A stretch of 64,000 nucleotides of DNA, from contig JALSHH010000016.1 of the NCBI GenBank assembly GCA_026982335.1, forward strand, positions 1-64,000. The letters run 5' to 3'. Source of the stretch: Phycisphaerales bacterium. Lineage in GTDB: Bacteria > Planctomycetota > Phycisphaerae > Phycisphaerales > UBA1924. Made by a program: the position numbers and the translations under genes. The notes below the pieces were generated by a model that saw nothing but the letters and a program-made list of their open reading frames with translations, made no database searches and was not told the origin of the DNA. Below, piece after piece: positions 19,607-28,974 of the stretch (its first letter is position 1; every line of letters begins with the position of its first letter).

Positions 19607-20242
19607 TCAGCTTGTCTTTTTCTTCGATTTGACAGGTTTCTTGAACGGCATACCGAGTTCGGCAAGCACAAACCGACTCATCGCCGGATTCGAGTTGTGA
19701 AAGCTAAAGTTAATATTCATCCCATGCGTGAAATTCTGCTCGGCCATATTGATTTCAGGAAATACCCCCTGCTCAGTGAGCCCAACAGAATAGTTCCCTT
19801 GCCGATCAAACGCCTTATCACTCACCCCTCGAAAGTCCTTGATACGGGGTGTTGCCAAGTTCATAAATCGGTCGGCAAAATGCCACATTCGATCACGCCG
19901 AAGCGTCACTTTATAGGATGTCACATATCCTTCACGCACCTTAAAGTTCGACACGCTCTTCTTGGCGAGGATCACCTGAGGCTTCTGTCCCGAGATCGTC
20001 GTCAAAGTATGCACAACCGCCTCGCGAATATTGGCAGGTACCTTTGTACCATCGAGAAAACGACCAACATTGACATTGATCGTAATCTTCTCGAGCTTCG
20101 GCATCGCCATGGTATTTTTGATGCCAAACTCAGAAACGATCTTTGGTCGAATCTCTGTATCAAACTTTTCCTTCAGGCGAGGTGTTGAGGGCTTGAGCGC
20201 CTCATCAAGCGTTGCCTGGTCATATTTCATTTTTTTCGCCAT
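19607..20242 (-). CDS. rplE: 50S ribosomal protein L5
   Basis: PKLEKITINVNVGRFLDG...KKSVSNFKVREGYVTSYKVTLR...RDFRGVSDKAFDRQGNYSVGL. Confidence 0.96.
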   Translation of the reverse strand: MAKKMKYDQATLDEALKPSTPRLKEKFDTEIRPKIVSEFGIKNTMAMPKLEKITINVNVGRFLDGTKVPANIREAVVHTLTTISGQKPQVILAKKSVSNFKVREGYVTSYKVTLRRDRMWHFADRFMNLATPRIKDFRGVSDKAFDRQGNYSVGLTEQGVFPEINMAEQNFTHGMNINFSFHNSNPAMSRFVLAELGMPFKKPVKSKKKTS

Positions 20243-20331
20243 CACTGGCCCTTCCACTACGCCCTGCCGGGCTGGTTTTTCGTATTCGGTTTCCATCCGA
20301 ACACAACCGTGTATTTTCTCGTTACCTTTAC

Positions 20332-20667
20332 TCAGCCTTTCGGACCTGAAACCTGGCCAAGCGCTTTCCCACCTCGCACCGCCACCCGCGTCTTGGTCCC
20401 ATCTTGGGCCGTTTCAAAACGAACCCGCGTGGGTTTGCCATCAACCACCGGACTCACCTTCGAAATGTGAATGGGTGCCTCAATCTGTACGATTCCACCC
20501 TTCGGATTTATTTGCGTCGGACGAATGTGCTTCGTCCGGAGGTTCACACCTTTAATGATGACCTGATCCGACTTAGTCAGCACCTCCATGATTTCGCCGG
20601 TAACTCCCTTGTGATCGCCAGAAGTAACGATAACTGTATCACCTTTTCGTACATGCTTGGGCATCAC
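20332..20667 (-). CDS. rplX: 50S ribosomal protein L24
   Basis: [46 protein letters not shown]...[14 protein letters not shown]. Confidence 0.95.
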   Translation of the reverse strand: MMPKHVRKGDTVIVTSGDHKGVTGEIMEVLTKSDQVIIKGVNLRTKHIRPTQINPKGGIVQIEAPIHISKVSPVVDGKPTRVRFETAQDGTKTRVAVRGGKALGQVSGPKG

Positions 20668-21050
20668 ACAACCTCCGGGGCAAGCGAGACAATTTTCATG
20701 TATTTCTTCTCTCGAAGTTCGCGGGCAACAGGTCCGAAAATTCGGGTACCTTTCGGATTTCCATCGTCATTAATAAGTACAACTGCAGATGAATCGAACT
20801 TCACATACGACCCATCTTTGCGACGAATATTGCGAGCGACACGAACAACCACTGCCTTGTACATCTCACCAGTCTTCACATCCGAGCCAGGAAGGGCTTT
20901 CTTGATCGAGACCATGACTTTATCACCGATATGCGCCTGTTTACGGGTCAAACCGCCTCGACTTGTCGATCCGCCATAGACACGGATAACATAAGCGACC
21001 TTGCCGCCAGAATTATCCGCTACTTCGCATCTTGATTCTTGTTGGAGCAT
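20664..21050 (-). CDS. rplN: 50S ribosomal protein L14
   Basis: [28 protein letters not shown]...[25 protein letters not shown]. Confidence 0.97.
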   Translation of the reverse strand: MLQQESRCEVADNSGGKVAYVIRVYGGSTSRGGLTRKQAHIGDKVMVSIKKALPGSDVKTGEMYKAVVVRVARNIRRKDGSYVKFDSSAVVLINDDGNPKGTRIFGPVARELREKKYMKIVSLAPEVV

Positions 21051-21125
21051 AATTCGCGCCGCCTTATTTCACTCGGGCAATCTCACCCGGGAGGTTCCAT
21101 TCATTAATGCCGATGAGTCCATGAC

Positions 21126-21386
21126 TCAGAGACTCCGCTTCTCGACAATGCGTGTGAGTGTCCAGCTTTTGGTTTTGGAAACCGGCCGACACTGGGCAAT
21201 CTCGACAATATCACCATTGTGTGATTCATTGTGCTCATCATGAACATGCAACACTGTCCGCTTGCTCACATACTTGCCATACTTCGGGTGCTTGGTCTTG
21301 TAATGAATCACAACTTTGCGAGACTTGTCTCGCGCATCCGACTCAACCACGCCAATCTTGTTACCCTTTGTTTCGTTATCACTCAT
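21126..21386 (-). CDS. rpsQ: 30S ribosomal protein S17
   Basis: [68 protein letters not shown]. Confidence 0.95.
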   Translation of the reverse strand: MSDNETKGNKIGVVESDARDKSRKVVIHYKTKHPKYGKYVSKRTVLHVHDEHNESHNGDIVEIAQCRPVSKTKSWTLTRIVEKRSL

Positions 21387-21431
21387 TCGTGTTCTCCTGA
21401 CCAACCCCGAAAGATCAGCCGATCATTCTCA

Positions 21432-21626
21432 TCAGCTCGCAGACCGTGCGGTCTGCTCGGTCAGTAATCTGGCAATATCTCTACGCAAATTGCCAAACTG
21501 AGTCGTGTCTTCAATCTTTTCACTCACACTTCTGTTCTTGAGTGCCAACAGCTTGCCTCGCAGATTGACAAGTTCGACAGCAATCTCTTCATCATTGAGC
21601 TTGCGTACTTCTGCTCCAGTCATCAC
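21432..21626 (-). CDS. rpmC: 50S ribosomal protein L29
   Basis: EVRKLNDEEIAVELVNLRGKLLALKNRSVSEKIEDTTQFGNLRRDIARLLTEQ. Confidence 0.93.
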   Translation of the reverse strand: MMTGAEVRKLNDEEIAVELVNLRGKLLALKNRSVSEKIEDTTQFGNLRRDIARLLTEQTARSAS

Positions 21627-21633
21627 CGGCTCC

Positions 21634-22059
21634 TTAGGCTTCCACCCGACGCCCGATCATTCGGCATCGAATGGGCATTTTCATTGCAATCCGGAAGAAC
21701 GCACCACGGGCACGCGACTCGCTCACCCCCGCGAGTTCAAACAACACCGTACCAGGCTTGACGCGAGCTGCCCAATAATCAACTTCCGCCTTACCCTTAC
21801 CCATCCGGGTTTCGAGCGGTTTCTTGGAAACCGGCTTATCCGGAAACACCCGGATAAACAGCTTCCCCTCACGCTTGAGGAAGTGCTGACAAGTCACACG
21901 ACCCGCTTCGATACAATTGCTCTTGAGCCAACATGGTTCAAGAGCCTGAAGTCCGTACTCACCAAACGCAACATAGTTACCCTTAGTCGCCTTACGATCA
22001 CGCACTCGACGAAACTCTTTGCGATGCTTGACACGCTTTGGAATCTTATATGGAGGCAT
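21634..22059 (-). CDS. rplP: 50S ribosomal protein L16
   Basis: [43 protein letters not shown]...[33 protein letters not shown]. Confidence 0.96.
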   Translation of the reverse strand: MPPYKIPKRVKHRKEFRRVRDRKATKGNYVAFGEYGLQALEPCWLKSNCIEAGRVTCQHFLKREGKLFIRVFPDKPVSKKPLETRMGKGKAEVDYWAARVKPGTVLFELAGVSESRARGAFFRIAMKMPIRCRMIGRRVEA

Positions 22060-22122
22060 TGTTCAATCCCTTTAACACCGACGACACCGTCGACAAATAT
22101 CTAAAACACTTACCGCGACCGA

Positions 22123-22824
22123 CTACCTGCGCCCACGCGCCCTGGCTTGGGCGCCTGCCGCATTGGACTGATTCTCTTCCGCTTCACTCGAGTACGGCCC
22201 TTTGTAAATCCATACTTTCACACCAAGAATACCATAGGTCGTCAGACTCTCAGCAAACCCGTAATTAATATTTGCTTGAAGCGTCGAAAGCGGCAAAGCA
22301 CCGAGACGGACATCCATCTTTCGGGACATTTCTGCACCACCAAGACGCCCGGCAATCTGAATCTTGACACCCAAAGCACCAGCCTGCATCACCGCTTCTG
22401 AACGCATCTTGACCAAACGGCGGAAACCCATGCGCTTCTTAAGCTGTTCCGCAACATTCTCCGCAACCAACTGGGCATCCATATCTGGGTCGCGAATTTC
22501 GATAATCGAGATCGAAACCTTACGCCCAGTCATGTACTGAAGCTCTTCGGTCATCCGATCGACCTCGGCACCCTTAGGACCAATCACCAAACCCGGACGG
22601 GCAGTTCGAACAATGATCTTAAGTTCTTCACGCGTGCGCTCGATATGAATATCCGAAACCATCGCATTTGGTGGGGTCCGATTGAGTCGATTGTCGAGAT
22701 AATTGCGAATCTTCTCGTCTTCAACCAACAACTCGCCATAGAGCGCCTTGGGGGCATACCAACGCGAACGGTGGGTTTCAGTGATCCCGAGTCTAAATCC
22801 GTATGGATGAGATTTCTGTCCCAT
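22123..22824 (-). CDS. rpsC: 30S ribosomal protein S3
   Basis: MGQKSHPYGFRLGITETHRSRWYA...ARPGLVIGPKGAEVDRM...AQLVAENVAEQLKKRMGFRRL. Confidence 0.97.
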   Translation of the reverse strand: MGQKSHPYGFRLGITETHRSRWYAPKALYGELLVEDEKIRNYLDNRLNRTPPNAMVSDIHIERTREELKIIVRTARPGLVIGPKGAEVDRMTEELQYMTGRKVSISIIEIRDPDMDAQLVAENVAEQLKKRMGFRRLVKMRSEAVMQAGALGVKIQIAGRLGGAEMSRKMDVRLGALPLSTLQANINYGFAESLTTYGILGVKVWIYKGPYSSEAEENQSNAAGAQARARGRR

Positions 22825-23369
22825 TAGCTTCGCTCCTGAACAGACAGTGTGATGTGGCTGGTACGCTTGAGAATCGGATGAGCACGCCCACGATCTTTGG
22901 GGCGAAACCGCTTGATATGTTGACCACGATCGACCGTGATCTCCGAAACAAAAACACTTGAAGGGTCGGCACCAAGCTGCTCCGCATCGGCAGCTGCCGC
23001 CTTGAGTGCTTTATGAATACTCGCCGCTGCACGCTTTGTCGAGAATGCCAACATGTTGTTTGCCTCCTCAAAACTCTTGCCGCGAATCATGTCCGCAACC
23101 AACTTGGCCTTCTTTGGACTCCCCCGATGATTGTTCACCGACGAAGTGAACTTGGCGATATCCTTAGGAAGACAACCAACCGTATTGGCCATCGCTTCGA
23201 TATCACTCTTGGTGCACTTGGGGTGCCCCTTACCATTTAGCCAGTTCTTCACGGCCGACACCGCCTTATCACCGGCAAGACCGTCACGAGTTACCGCTTC
23301 GGCGAGTTGATCAACGCTCACACCCGCTTCTTCTGCTCGTGTTCTAAGTTCATTCGCTCGTAATCGCAC
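22824..23369 (-). CDS. rplV: 50S ribosomal protein L22 with ~70-aa N-terminal HTH-like extension
   Basis: C-terminal half HRGSPKKAKLVADMIRGKSFEEANNMLAFSTKRAAASIHKALKAAAADAEQ...RFRPKDRGRAHPILKRTSHITLSV is uL22. GTG start at 23369 chosen because an AGGAAGG SD precedes it and the upstream part overlaps rpsS. Confidence 0.92.
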   Translation of the reverse strand: MRLRANELRTRAEEAGVSVDQLAEAVTRDGLAGDKAVSAVKNWLNGKGHPKCTKSDIEAMANTVGCLPKDIAKFTSSVNNHRGSPKKAKLVADMIRGKSFEEANNMLAFSTKRAAASIHKALKAAAADAEQLGADPSSVFVSEITVDRGQHIKRFRPKDRGRAHPILKRTSHITLSVQERS

Positions 23370-23406
23370 AGGTAGTTCCTTCCTGAACGCAAGCGCTAAC
23401 GAAAAG

Positions 23407-23691
23407 TCAGCGTCCTGCCTTGAGGCCTTCCTTCTTGTTCGTATGTCCACGGAAGGTACGCGTGATCGAAAACTCGCCGAGCTTATGCCCAACCATGTCT
23501 TCGGTCACAAATACATCCAAGAATGCTCTGCCATTGTGCACCTGAAATGTGAAACCCACAAACTCTGGCACAATGGTACACGAGCGTGCCCAGGTCTTGA
23601 TTGGCGTGTTCTCACCCGCTTCTGTCTGCTTCATGACCTTCCGGTACACGCTCTCGACAACATACGGGCCCTTCTTAAGACTGCGTCCCAT
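23407..23691 (-). CDS. rpsS: 30S ribosomal protein S19
   Basis: MGRSLKKGPYVVESVYRKV...TWARSCTIVPEFVGFTFQVHNGRAFLDVFVTEDMVGHKLGEFS. Confidence 0.97.
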   Translation of the reverse strand: MGRSLKKGPYVVESVYRKVMKQTEAGENTPIKTWARSCTIVPEFVGFTFQVHNGRAFLDVFVTEDMVGHKLGEFSITRTFRGHTNKKEGLKAGR

Positions 23692-23707
23692 AGGGTATCT
23701 CCTTGTC

Positions 23708-24565
23708 TTACTTCAGTTGCCCGTACCGCTTACTCTTGCGGCGACGGAGAATCAAATCTTGCGATGGCTTCTTCCGGTTTCTCGTGCCCCCGCCCTTGGC
23801 GAAAGTACCAGATTTGTTCACAGGAGCACGACCACCCTTACTGCGGCCATCACCACCACCCATCGGGTGAGCATGGTGACTCATCGCCACACCACGGGTC
23901 TTGGGACGACGCCCAAGATGCCGACTAATACCAGCCTTGCCCAAACGACGGTTTTGGTGATCGGTGTTGCCGATCTGACCAACAGTTGCCCGACAATCAA
24001 TCAACACACGACGGGTTTCGCCAGACGGCATCACCAAAGTTGCGTATTTGCCTTCCTTGTTCGTCAGGCGAGCCGACGAACCCGCCGAACGGCAAAGCTT
24101 GCCGCCAGCACCGGGAAGAAGCTCGATACAATGCACATTCATACCTGAGGGAATGAACCGCAAGGGCATTTGCGAACCAACCACAGGCTCAATAGCTTCG
24201 GTTGACGAAGACATCACCTTGTCACCGTCGGTCAAACCGACAGGAGCAAGAATGTATCGCTTGATACCATCGGCGTACTCAATAAGTGCAATGTGGCAAG
24301 TTCGGTTGGGATCATACTCGATCCCAATAACGGCCCCTTCGATCCCATCACGGTCACGCCGTTTGAAGTCGATCTGGCGGTACATGCGCTTGGCACCTCC
24401 ACCACGACCACGAACAGTGATCTTGCCCTGATGGTTGCGCCCACCCTTGCGAGGACGAGGCAAAAGAAGACTCTTTTCGGAAGTCTTCTTAGTCACTTCC
24501 TCGTTGAGGTTGACCGAAGCGTTCCGTCGGCCCGCACTGGTTGGTTTGTAGATACGAATCGCCAT
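23708..24565 (-). CDS. rplB: 50S ribosomal protein L2
   Basis: RGGGAKRMYRQIDFKRRDRDGIEGAVIGIEYDPNRTCHIALIEYADG...GVAMSHHAHPMGGGDGRSKGG. Confidence 0.98.
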   Translation of the reverse strand: MAIRIYKPTSAGRRNASVNLNEEVTKKTSEKSLLLPRPRKGGRNHQGKITVRGRGGGAKRMYRQIDFKRRDRDGIEGAVIGIEYDPNRTCHIALIEYADGIKRYILAPVGLTDGDKVMSSSTEAIEPVVGSQMPLRFIPSGMNVHCIELLPGAGGKLCRSAGSSARLTNKEGKYATLVMPSGETRRVLIDCRATVGQIGNTDHQNRRLGKAGISRHLGRRPKTRGVAMSHHAHPMGGGDGRSKGGRAPVNKSGTFAKGGGTRNRKKPSQDLILRRRKSKRYGQLK

Positions 24566-24591
24566 ATCTGCATCCTTTCTTACGAACCGGC

Positions 24592-24876
24592 TCAGAAGAG
24601 CTCGATCGACTGACCCTCAGCCACCTTCACAGCAGCACGCTTCCAGCTGCTCTCGGCAACCATGCCGTACTTGAAGCGGCGTGAACCACCCTTGCGCACC
24701 TGCGTCGTCACCTTCACAACCCTAACCCCGTACGCCCTCTCGACTGCTGCCTTCACATCATCCTTCGATGCCCGACGATCAACCTCAAAGGTGTACACAT
24801 TATCGCTTTCCATCTGCGCGGTGCTCTTCTCAGTCAGCAACGGCTTACGCAGAATGTAGTGTGGTTCGAGTTTCAC
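24592..24876 (-). CDS. rplW: 50S ribosomal protein L23
   Basis: LEPHYILRKPLLTEKSTAQMESDNVYTFEVDRRASKDDVKAAVERAYGVRVVKVTT; GTG start overlapping the rplD stop. Confidence 0.93.
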   Translation of the reverse strand: MKLEPHYILRKPLLTEKSTAQMESDNVYTFEVDRRASKDDVKAAVERAYGVRVVKVTTQVRKGGSRRFKYGMVAESSWKRAAVKVAEGQSIELF

Positions 24877-25538
24877 TTCGCACCTCCAGCTTTTCCTGTC
24901 TGCGAACTTGGACCCGCAAGCCAAGCTTCGAGATCCGCCTTGTCGATCACCAAGAAACGATTGTTGAGCATCTCATAGGTATTGAGCTGATCCGCACGGC
25001 AGAGCGTCACGCCCTCGACATTGCGGGCACTCAAACGAGCGTTCTTACTCTTCTCTGCATCACCCGAAAGGGCAACAAGCGAAGCACGATCGACATTGAT
25101 CGCTTCGAGGAACGAAACAAAGTCCTTCGTGCGAACAGTGTCAAACGCCAAACCATCGATCACACGAACTTCATTATCGAGCAGCTTACAGAGCAATGCG
25201 TTGCGATTGGCCTTGCGACGCATCTTCTTGGGCATGTCCTGACGGTAGTCCTCACGAGTACGAGTCTTCTGGTGAGCATGCCCACCCCCACGCATCGTGT
25301 TGGATTTCCTGTCGCCATGACGAGCACGCCCGGTGCCCTTTTGCTTGTAAATCTTGGTACGCGAATACGCAAGAACCGCACGATTCTTTGAGCGAGCAGA
25401 GCCCTGCCGGCGATTCGCATGATACATCACAAACGCTTGCTTGAGCAAATCTGCATTAACTGTTTCGCCGAGCGCGATCTCGTCTATAGACATGCTGCCT
25501 ACAGCCTCACCACTCATCGAATAAACGGGGACATCCAT
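24873..25538 (-). CDS. rplD: 50S ribosomal protein L4
   Basis: MDVPVYSMSGEAVGSMSIDEIALGE...NRRQGSARSKNRAVLAYSRTKIYKQKGTGRARHGDRKSNTMRGGG. Confidence 0.95.
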   Translation of the reverse strand: MDVPVYSMSGEAVGSMSIDEIALGETVNADLLKQAFVMYHANRRQGSARSKNRAVLAYSRTKIYKQKGTGRARHGDRKSNTMRGGGHAHQKTRTREDYRQDMPKKMRRKANRNALLCKLLDNEVRVIDGLAFDTVRTKDFVSFLEAINVDRASLVALSGDAEKSKNARLSARNVEGVTLCRADQLNTYEMLNNRFLVIDKADLEAWLAGPSSQTGKAGGAK

Positions 25539-25833
25539 CGGTCTACCTCGTCGAACGCCTTTCGGACCACCCGGACCCATCTCCAAGCACACGCTCAAAG
25601 GAGGCACCGGCCCAATACGCCTCGCCCGGCCTTGAATATCGCCTTTCGGCCACCATCCCTAGAGAAAGACAGTGTTCAGAGACACAAGCTTGACTCGGCA
25701 TTGCACGCCCAGCTTCCACTGGGGACAATGACTAAATTCCAATCAACGGTTTCGATTCGTCAAAAGACGCCTCGACCTGCTGAACCTTGAGCGGGGATTA
25801 TTGACCGCCCAAACACAAAGATCAACTAATCAA

Positions 25834-26532
25834 TCAACCATTCGCCACTTTTGCAGCTTTTGAGCGATAAAGACGCGTCGCAGGACGAATCTCAACCCAA
25901 CTATTGTTGTGACCAGGCACTGGCCCCTTCACCAACAACAGACCGTTCTCTGAATCGACCCGAACAACATCCAAGGATCGTACGGTAATTCGTCGGCCAC
26001 CCATACGCCCTGCCATTTTCTTCCCCTTCTTGATTCGACCAGACTTACCAGCGTTGTTGCCATGGCCACCAATCGAACCCGGCGAACGATGCTTACGCTC
26101 GACACCATGAGAAGCCAGTTGCCCCTTAAAGCCCCACCGCTTCATGCCCCCGGCAAACCCCTTGCCGATGCTTGTGCCAATGACATCAACATACTTAATC
26201 TCATCAAAGACACTCACAGTCAACTCTTGCCCCAGCTCCCAGTTGGACTCCTCCCCCGCCGGAACACGAAACTCACGATGCTTGCGCCTCGGGGCGACAC
26301 CCGCTTTGGCATCATGCCCAATCAAAGGCATGGTCGAATTGCGAGGCTTGAGATCGCCCGCACCAATCTGCACCGCCGAATATCCATCTACCTCTTGAGT
26401 ACGAATCTGAGTTACGGTATTCGGCATAACCCGAATCACTGTGACAGGGCTCGAAACTCCGTTTTCGTCATAGACACGAGTCATACCGATCTTCTGTCCC
26501 AAAAGATGGGCCGATTTACTTGGAGCAGTCAT
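25834..26532 (-). CDS. rplC: 50S ribosomal protein L3
   Basis: LLGQKIGMTRVYDENGVSSPVTVI...GTSIGKGFAGGMKRWGFKGQLASHGVERKHRSPGSIGG. Confidence 0.97.
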   Translation of the reverse strand: MTAPSKSAHLLGQKIGMTRVYDENGVSSPVTVIRVMPNTVTQIRTQEVDGYSAVQIGAGDLKPRNSTMPLIGHDAKAGVAPRRKHREFRVPAGEESNWELGQELTVSVFDEIKYVDVIGTSIGKGFAGGMKRWGFKGQLASHGVERKHRSPGSIGGHGNNAGKSGRIKKGKKMAGRMGGRRITVRSLDVVRVDSENGLLLVKGPVPGHNNSWVEIRPATRLYRSKAAKVANG

Positions 26533-26674
26533 TTTCTCATCCTTCATCCCCGCTTCGGGCGGGAACCGCTTCGTGCATCACTGATCTCCAATGAGCAGAG
26601 GAAGTCTCGTATGGGCCTCAAACAAACACAGGCCCACCCAAATGAGTGAACCTGAAAAAGCAACAATCAATTGC

Positions 26675-26983
26675 CTACGCCTTGATCTTGACGAATACAC
26701 CAGCAGGAACGACCAAGCGATTCAACGCCTCGACAGTCCGGCTGTTGGGCTCGTGAATGTCGATGATCCTCTTGTGCGTCCGAATCTCGAACTGCTCACG
26801 CGATTTCTTATCAACAAACGGCCCACGAAGCACGGTGTACCGCTCAATCCTCGTCGGCAGTGGAACCGGGCCCTTGACTTTGGCGTTGGTGCGTTTGGCA
26901 TGATCCACGATCTCCCGTGCCGAGGCATCGAGGGCGATATGGTCATAAGCTTCGAGACGAATACGGATCCTATTGATGGACAT
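26675..26983 (-). CDS. rpsJ: 30S ribosomal protein S10
   Basis: [71 protein letters not shown]. Confidence 0.97.
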   Translation of the reverse strand: MSINRIRIRLEAYDHIALDASAREIVDHAKRTNAKVKGPVPLPTRIERYTVLRGPFVDKKSREQFEIRTHKRIIDIHEPNSRTVEALNRLVVPAGVFVKIKA

Positions 26984-27329
26984 ATGCCACCCTTTCTATA
27001 CTTCTCTATACTCCGCTTGCGTACGCGGATCGAGCACACAAGCCTGCCCGAAGGCACCAACAGCCCGCCCTGGTTCGATGCGAGCTCCAACCCGCATTCA
27101 CGATCGCCAGAAGCGTACAAGCCTGAAAACTCAAACAAGGGTATTGCTCGAGATTTGGGGAAGAGAAGCGTAGACATACACTTTGGCGAGTCAAATCGGA
27201 AACTCTTCTGCGAGGTTTTTTGCTATGATCTTTTGGCTCATTCCTCTGATTTCATCCCGATTTTCTCCCTCATTCCCCAATTGTGCCGACCAATGCCAAG
27301 TGATGATTACTCGAATACGGAGAAATAAC

Positions 27330-28802
27330 ATGCTCATCCATCCTCACCCGCCGTCCTTCTCCGAGCTCCAATCTCTTCCCCGTTCAATGACCCCACTCTT
27401 GCTCGTCGGCATCTTGCTTGGGCTTGTTGCTGCCGCCAGCGCCCAGCCGACCACCCCGCCACCGGCCATCCCCAAGCCAACGAACACCTCACCGACCACC
27501 TCAGCAATCGAACTCGAACAATCCCCCGCCCGCATTGACGCCCTCAATCTCAATATCTACCTGCCCAAGGGATCCGTAACTGAAACCACGAGCTTTGGCT
27601 CCAATGCCACGATGGGCGTCGGATTCCCCGATCAAATCGGAGTGATGACAATTAAGGAGCAAAAAACCACTGATCCCGAACTCACCGTCAAACAGGTCGC
27701 GGACAACATCATCAATCAGCTCACCCGCTTTGCAAGCTCAAAAACGGGCAAACTCATCTCACGCGACTCGAATCTCATCATCCCACCACACACAGGTGAA
27801 CGCTTTTATATTCGCCTGCCTGGACTCAATGGCCAACCTGATTCTGTCCGTGGAATGACCATTTTTCAGAGTCAGCCCCGCAAATTTGTCATCTTCGATT
27901 TCACCTGCCTCTACGCAAACTTTGACCAAGCCAGGGCCTATTACGAAACCTCAGTCGCAACCATGGACCTCGGAAACCCCACCGACTCCGACATTCGCCG
28001 AGCCGCTGCAATCAAATCCATGCTCGCCTTTCTTGATCGACGATCTGTCGAAGACTACCAGGATGCCATGACCGGCAAAAAGGATCGATGGGAACGACTC
28101 TACCTCCCGGCACCCTCGGGGGATGAAATGGACGCCACCGAATACGGGTATCGAAAAATCCGCTCTTGGGGCGGATTCAAAGGTGAACTCACCGAAAAAC
28201 CCCGGCGATCATGGACCCCAGACGATCGACAACTCGGGTATTTCGTCCAAATTGATGCGATGGCCTTGGAAGAAAACCTCCGCATCGACACCCGGGCGAC
28301 CTTCTACATGTCCGAGGACACAAAAGAAGAATCTTGGACAATCAAAATGTCCATCCGCCAGGATGGGTTTCAACAGACCTCCACCATCACGGGGGCCCGA
28401 TCAGGAACCAGTATGGCGATCGTACTCGACCAGTCGGATGCCCCAACAACCAAAACTCACCCATTGATTCAAGGTGAAGGGTATATATCGCAAGTCCAAA
28501 CCTACCTCATCGGCAAACTCCTCGCAAAAAAGGCCGACCCTGGCGAATATGCCTCCTATGCCTACAACAGCTCGCTGGGCACCATTACCCTGCGATGGGA
28601 TGTGGTTGAAAAGCCTGAAGAAACTCCAGATCTCATCCGAATCACCACCAAAGTTTCCAACGACACCCCCCCCATCGCCAGCATCTATGACAAAAACGGC
28701 AACCTTCTGCGAGTACGCCTTGCCAACGGAAGAATTTGGGAGCCCATTGAGCTCGATCGACTCATCAAGCTCTGGAAAAAAAAGGGGCTCCCCCTCGAAT
28801 AA
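27330..28802 (+). CDS. Secreted hypothetical protein with N-terminal signal sequence
   Basis: ATG at 27330 in frame; hydrophobic MTPLLLVGILLGLVAAASAQP signal; long uninterrupted ORF. Confidence 0.75.
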   Translation: MLIHPHPPSFSELQSLPRSMTPLLLVGILLGLVAAASAQPTTPPPAIPKPTNTSPTTSAIELEQSPARIDALNLNIYLPKGSVTETTSFGSNATMGVGFPDQIGVMTIKEQKTTDPELTVKQVADNIINQLTRFASSKTGKLISRDSNLIIPPHTGERFYIRLPGLNGQPDSVRGMTIFQSQPRKFVIFDFTCLYANFDQARAYYETSVATMDLGNPTDSDIRRAAAIKSMLAFLDRRSVEDYQDAMTGKKDRWERLYLPAPSGDEMDATEYGYRKIRSWGGFKGELTEKPRRSWTPDDRQLGYFVQIDAMALEENLRIDTRATFYMSEDTKEESWTIKMSIRQDGFQQTSTITGARSGTSMAIVLDQSDAPTTKTHPLIQGEGYISQVQTYLIGKLLAKKADPGEYASYAYNSSLGTITLRWDVVEKPEETPDLIRITTKVSNDTPPIASIYDKNGNLLRVRLANGRIWEPIELDRLIKLWKKKGLPLE

Positions 28803-28974
28803 CCGCTCTGCACCACACCATGCGTCTTTGAGCTCTTCTTTGGGCTCGTAGGCTCCTAGGATAACCCGCAACAAATGTGTGCAACCTACCCTGATCACCT
28901 CGGTATATGCACACACGGATATCTCTATCCGAAAAATCACACCAACCCAAAGAACACCCATCCGGAGATCCCCG

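Noticed and set aside
25543-25728. 61-aa - strand ORF in the rplC-rplD spacer
   Set aside because: No family similarity recognised and no convincing ribosome-binding site; treated as spacer.
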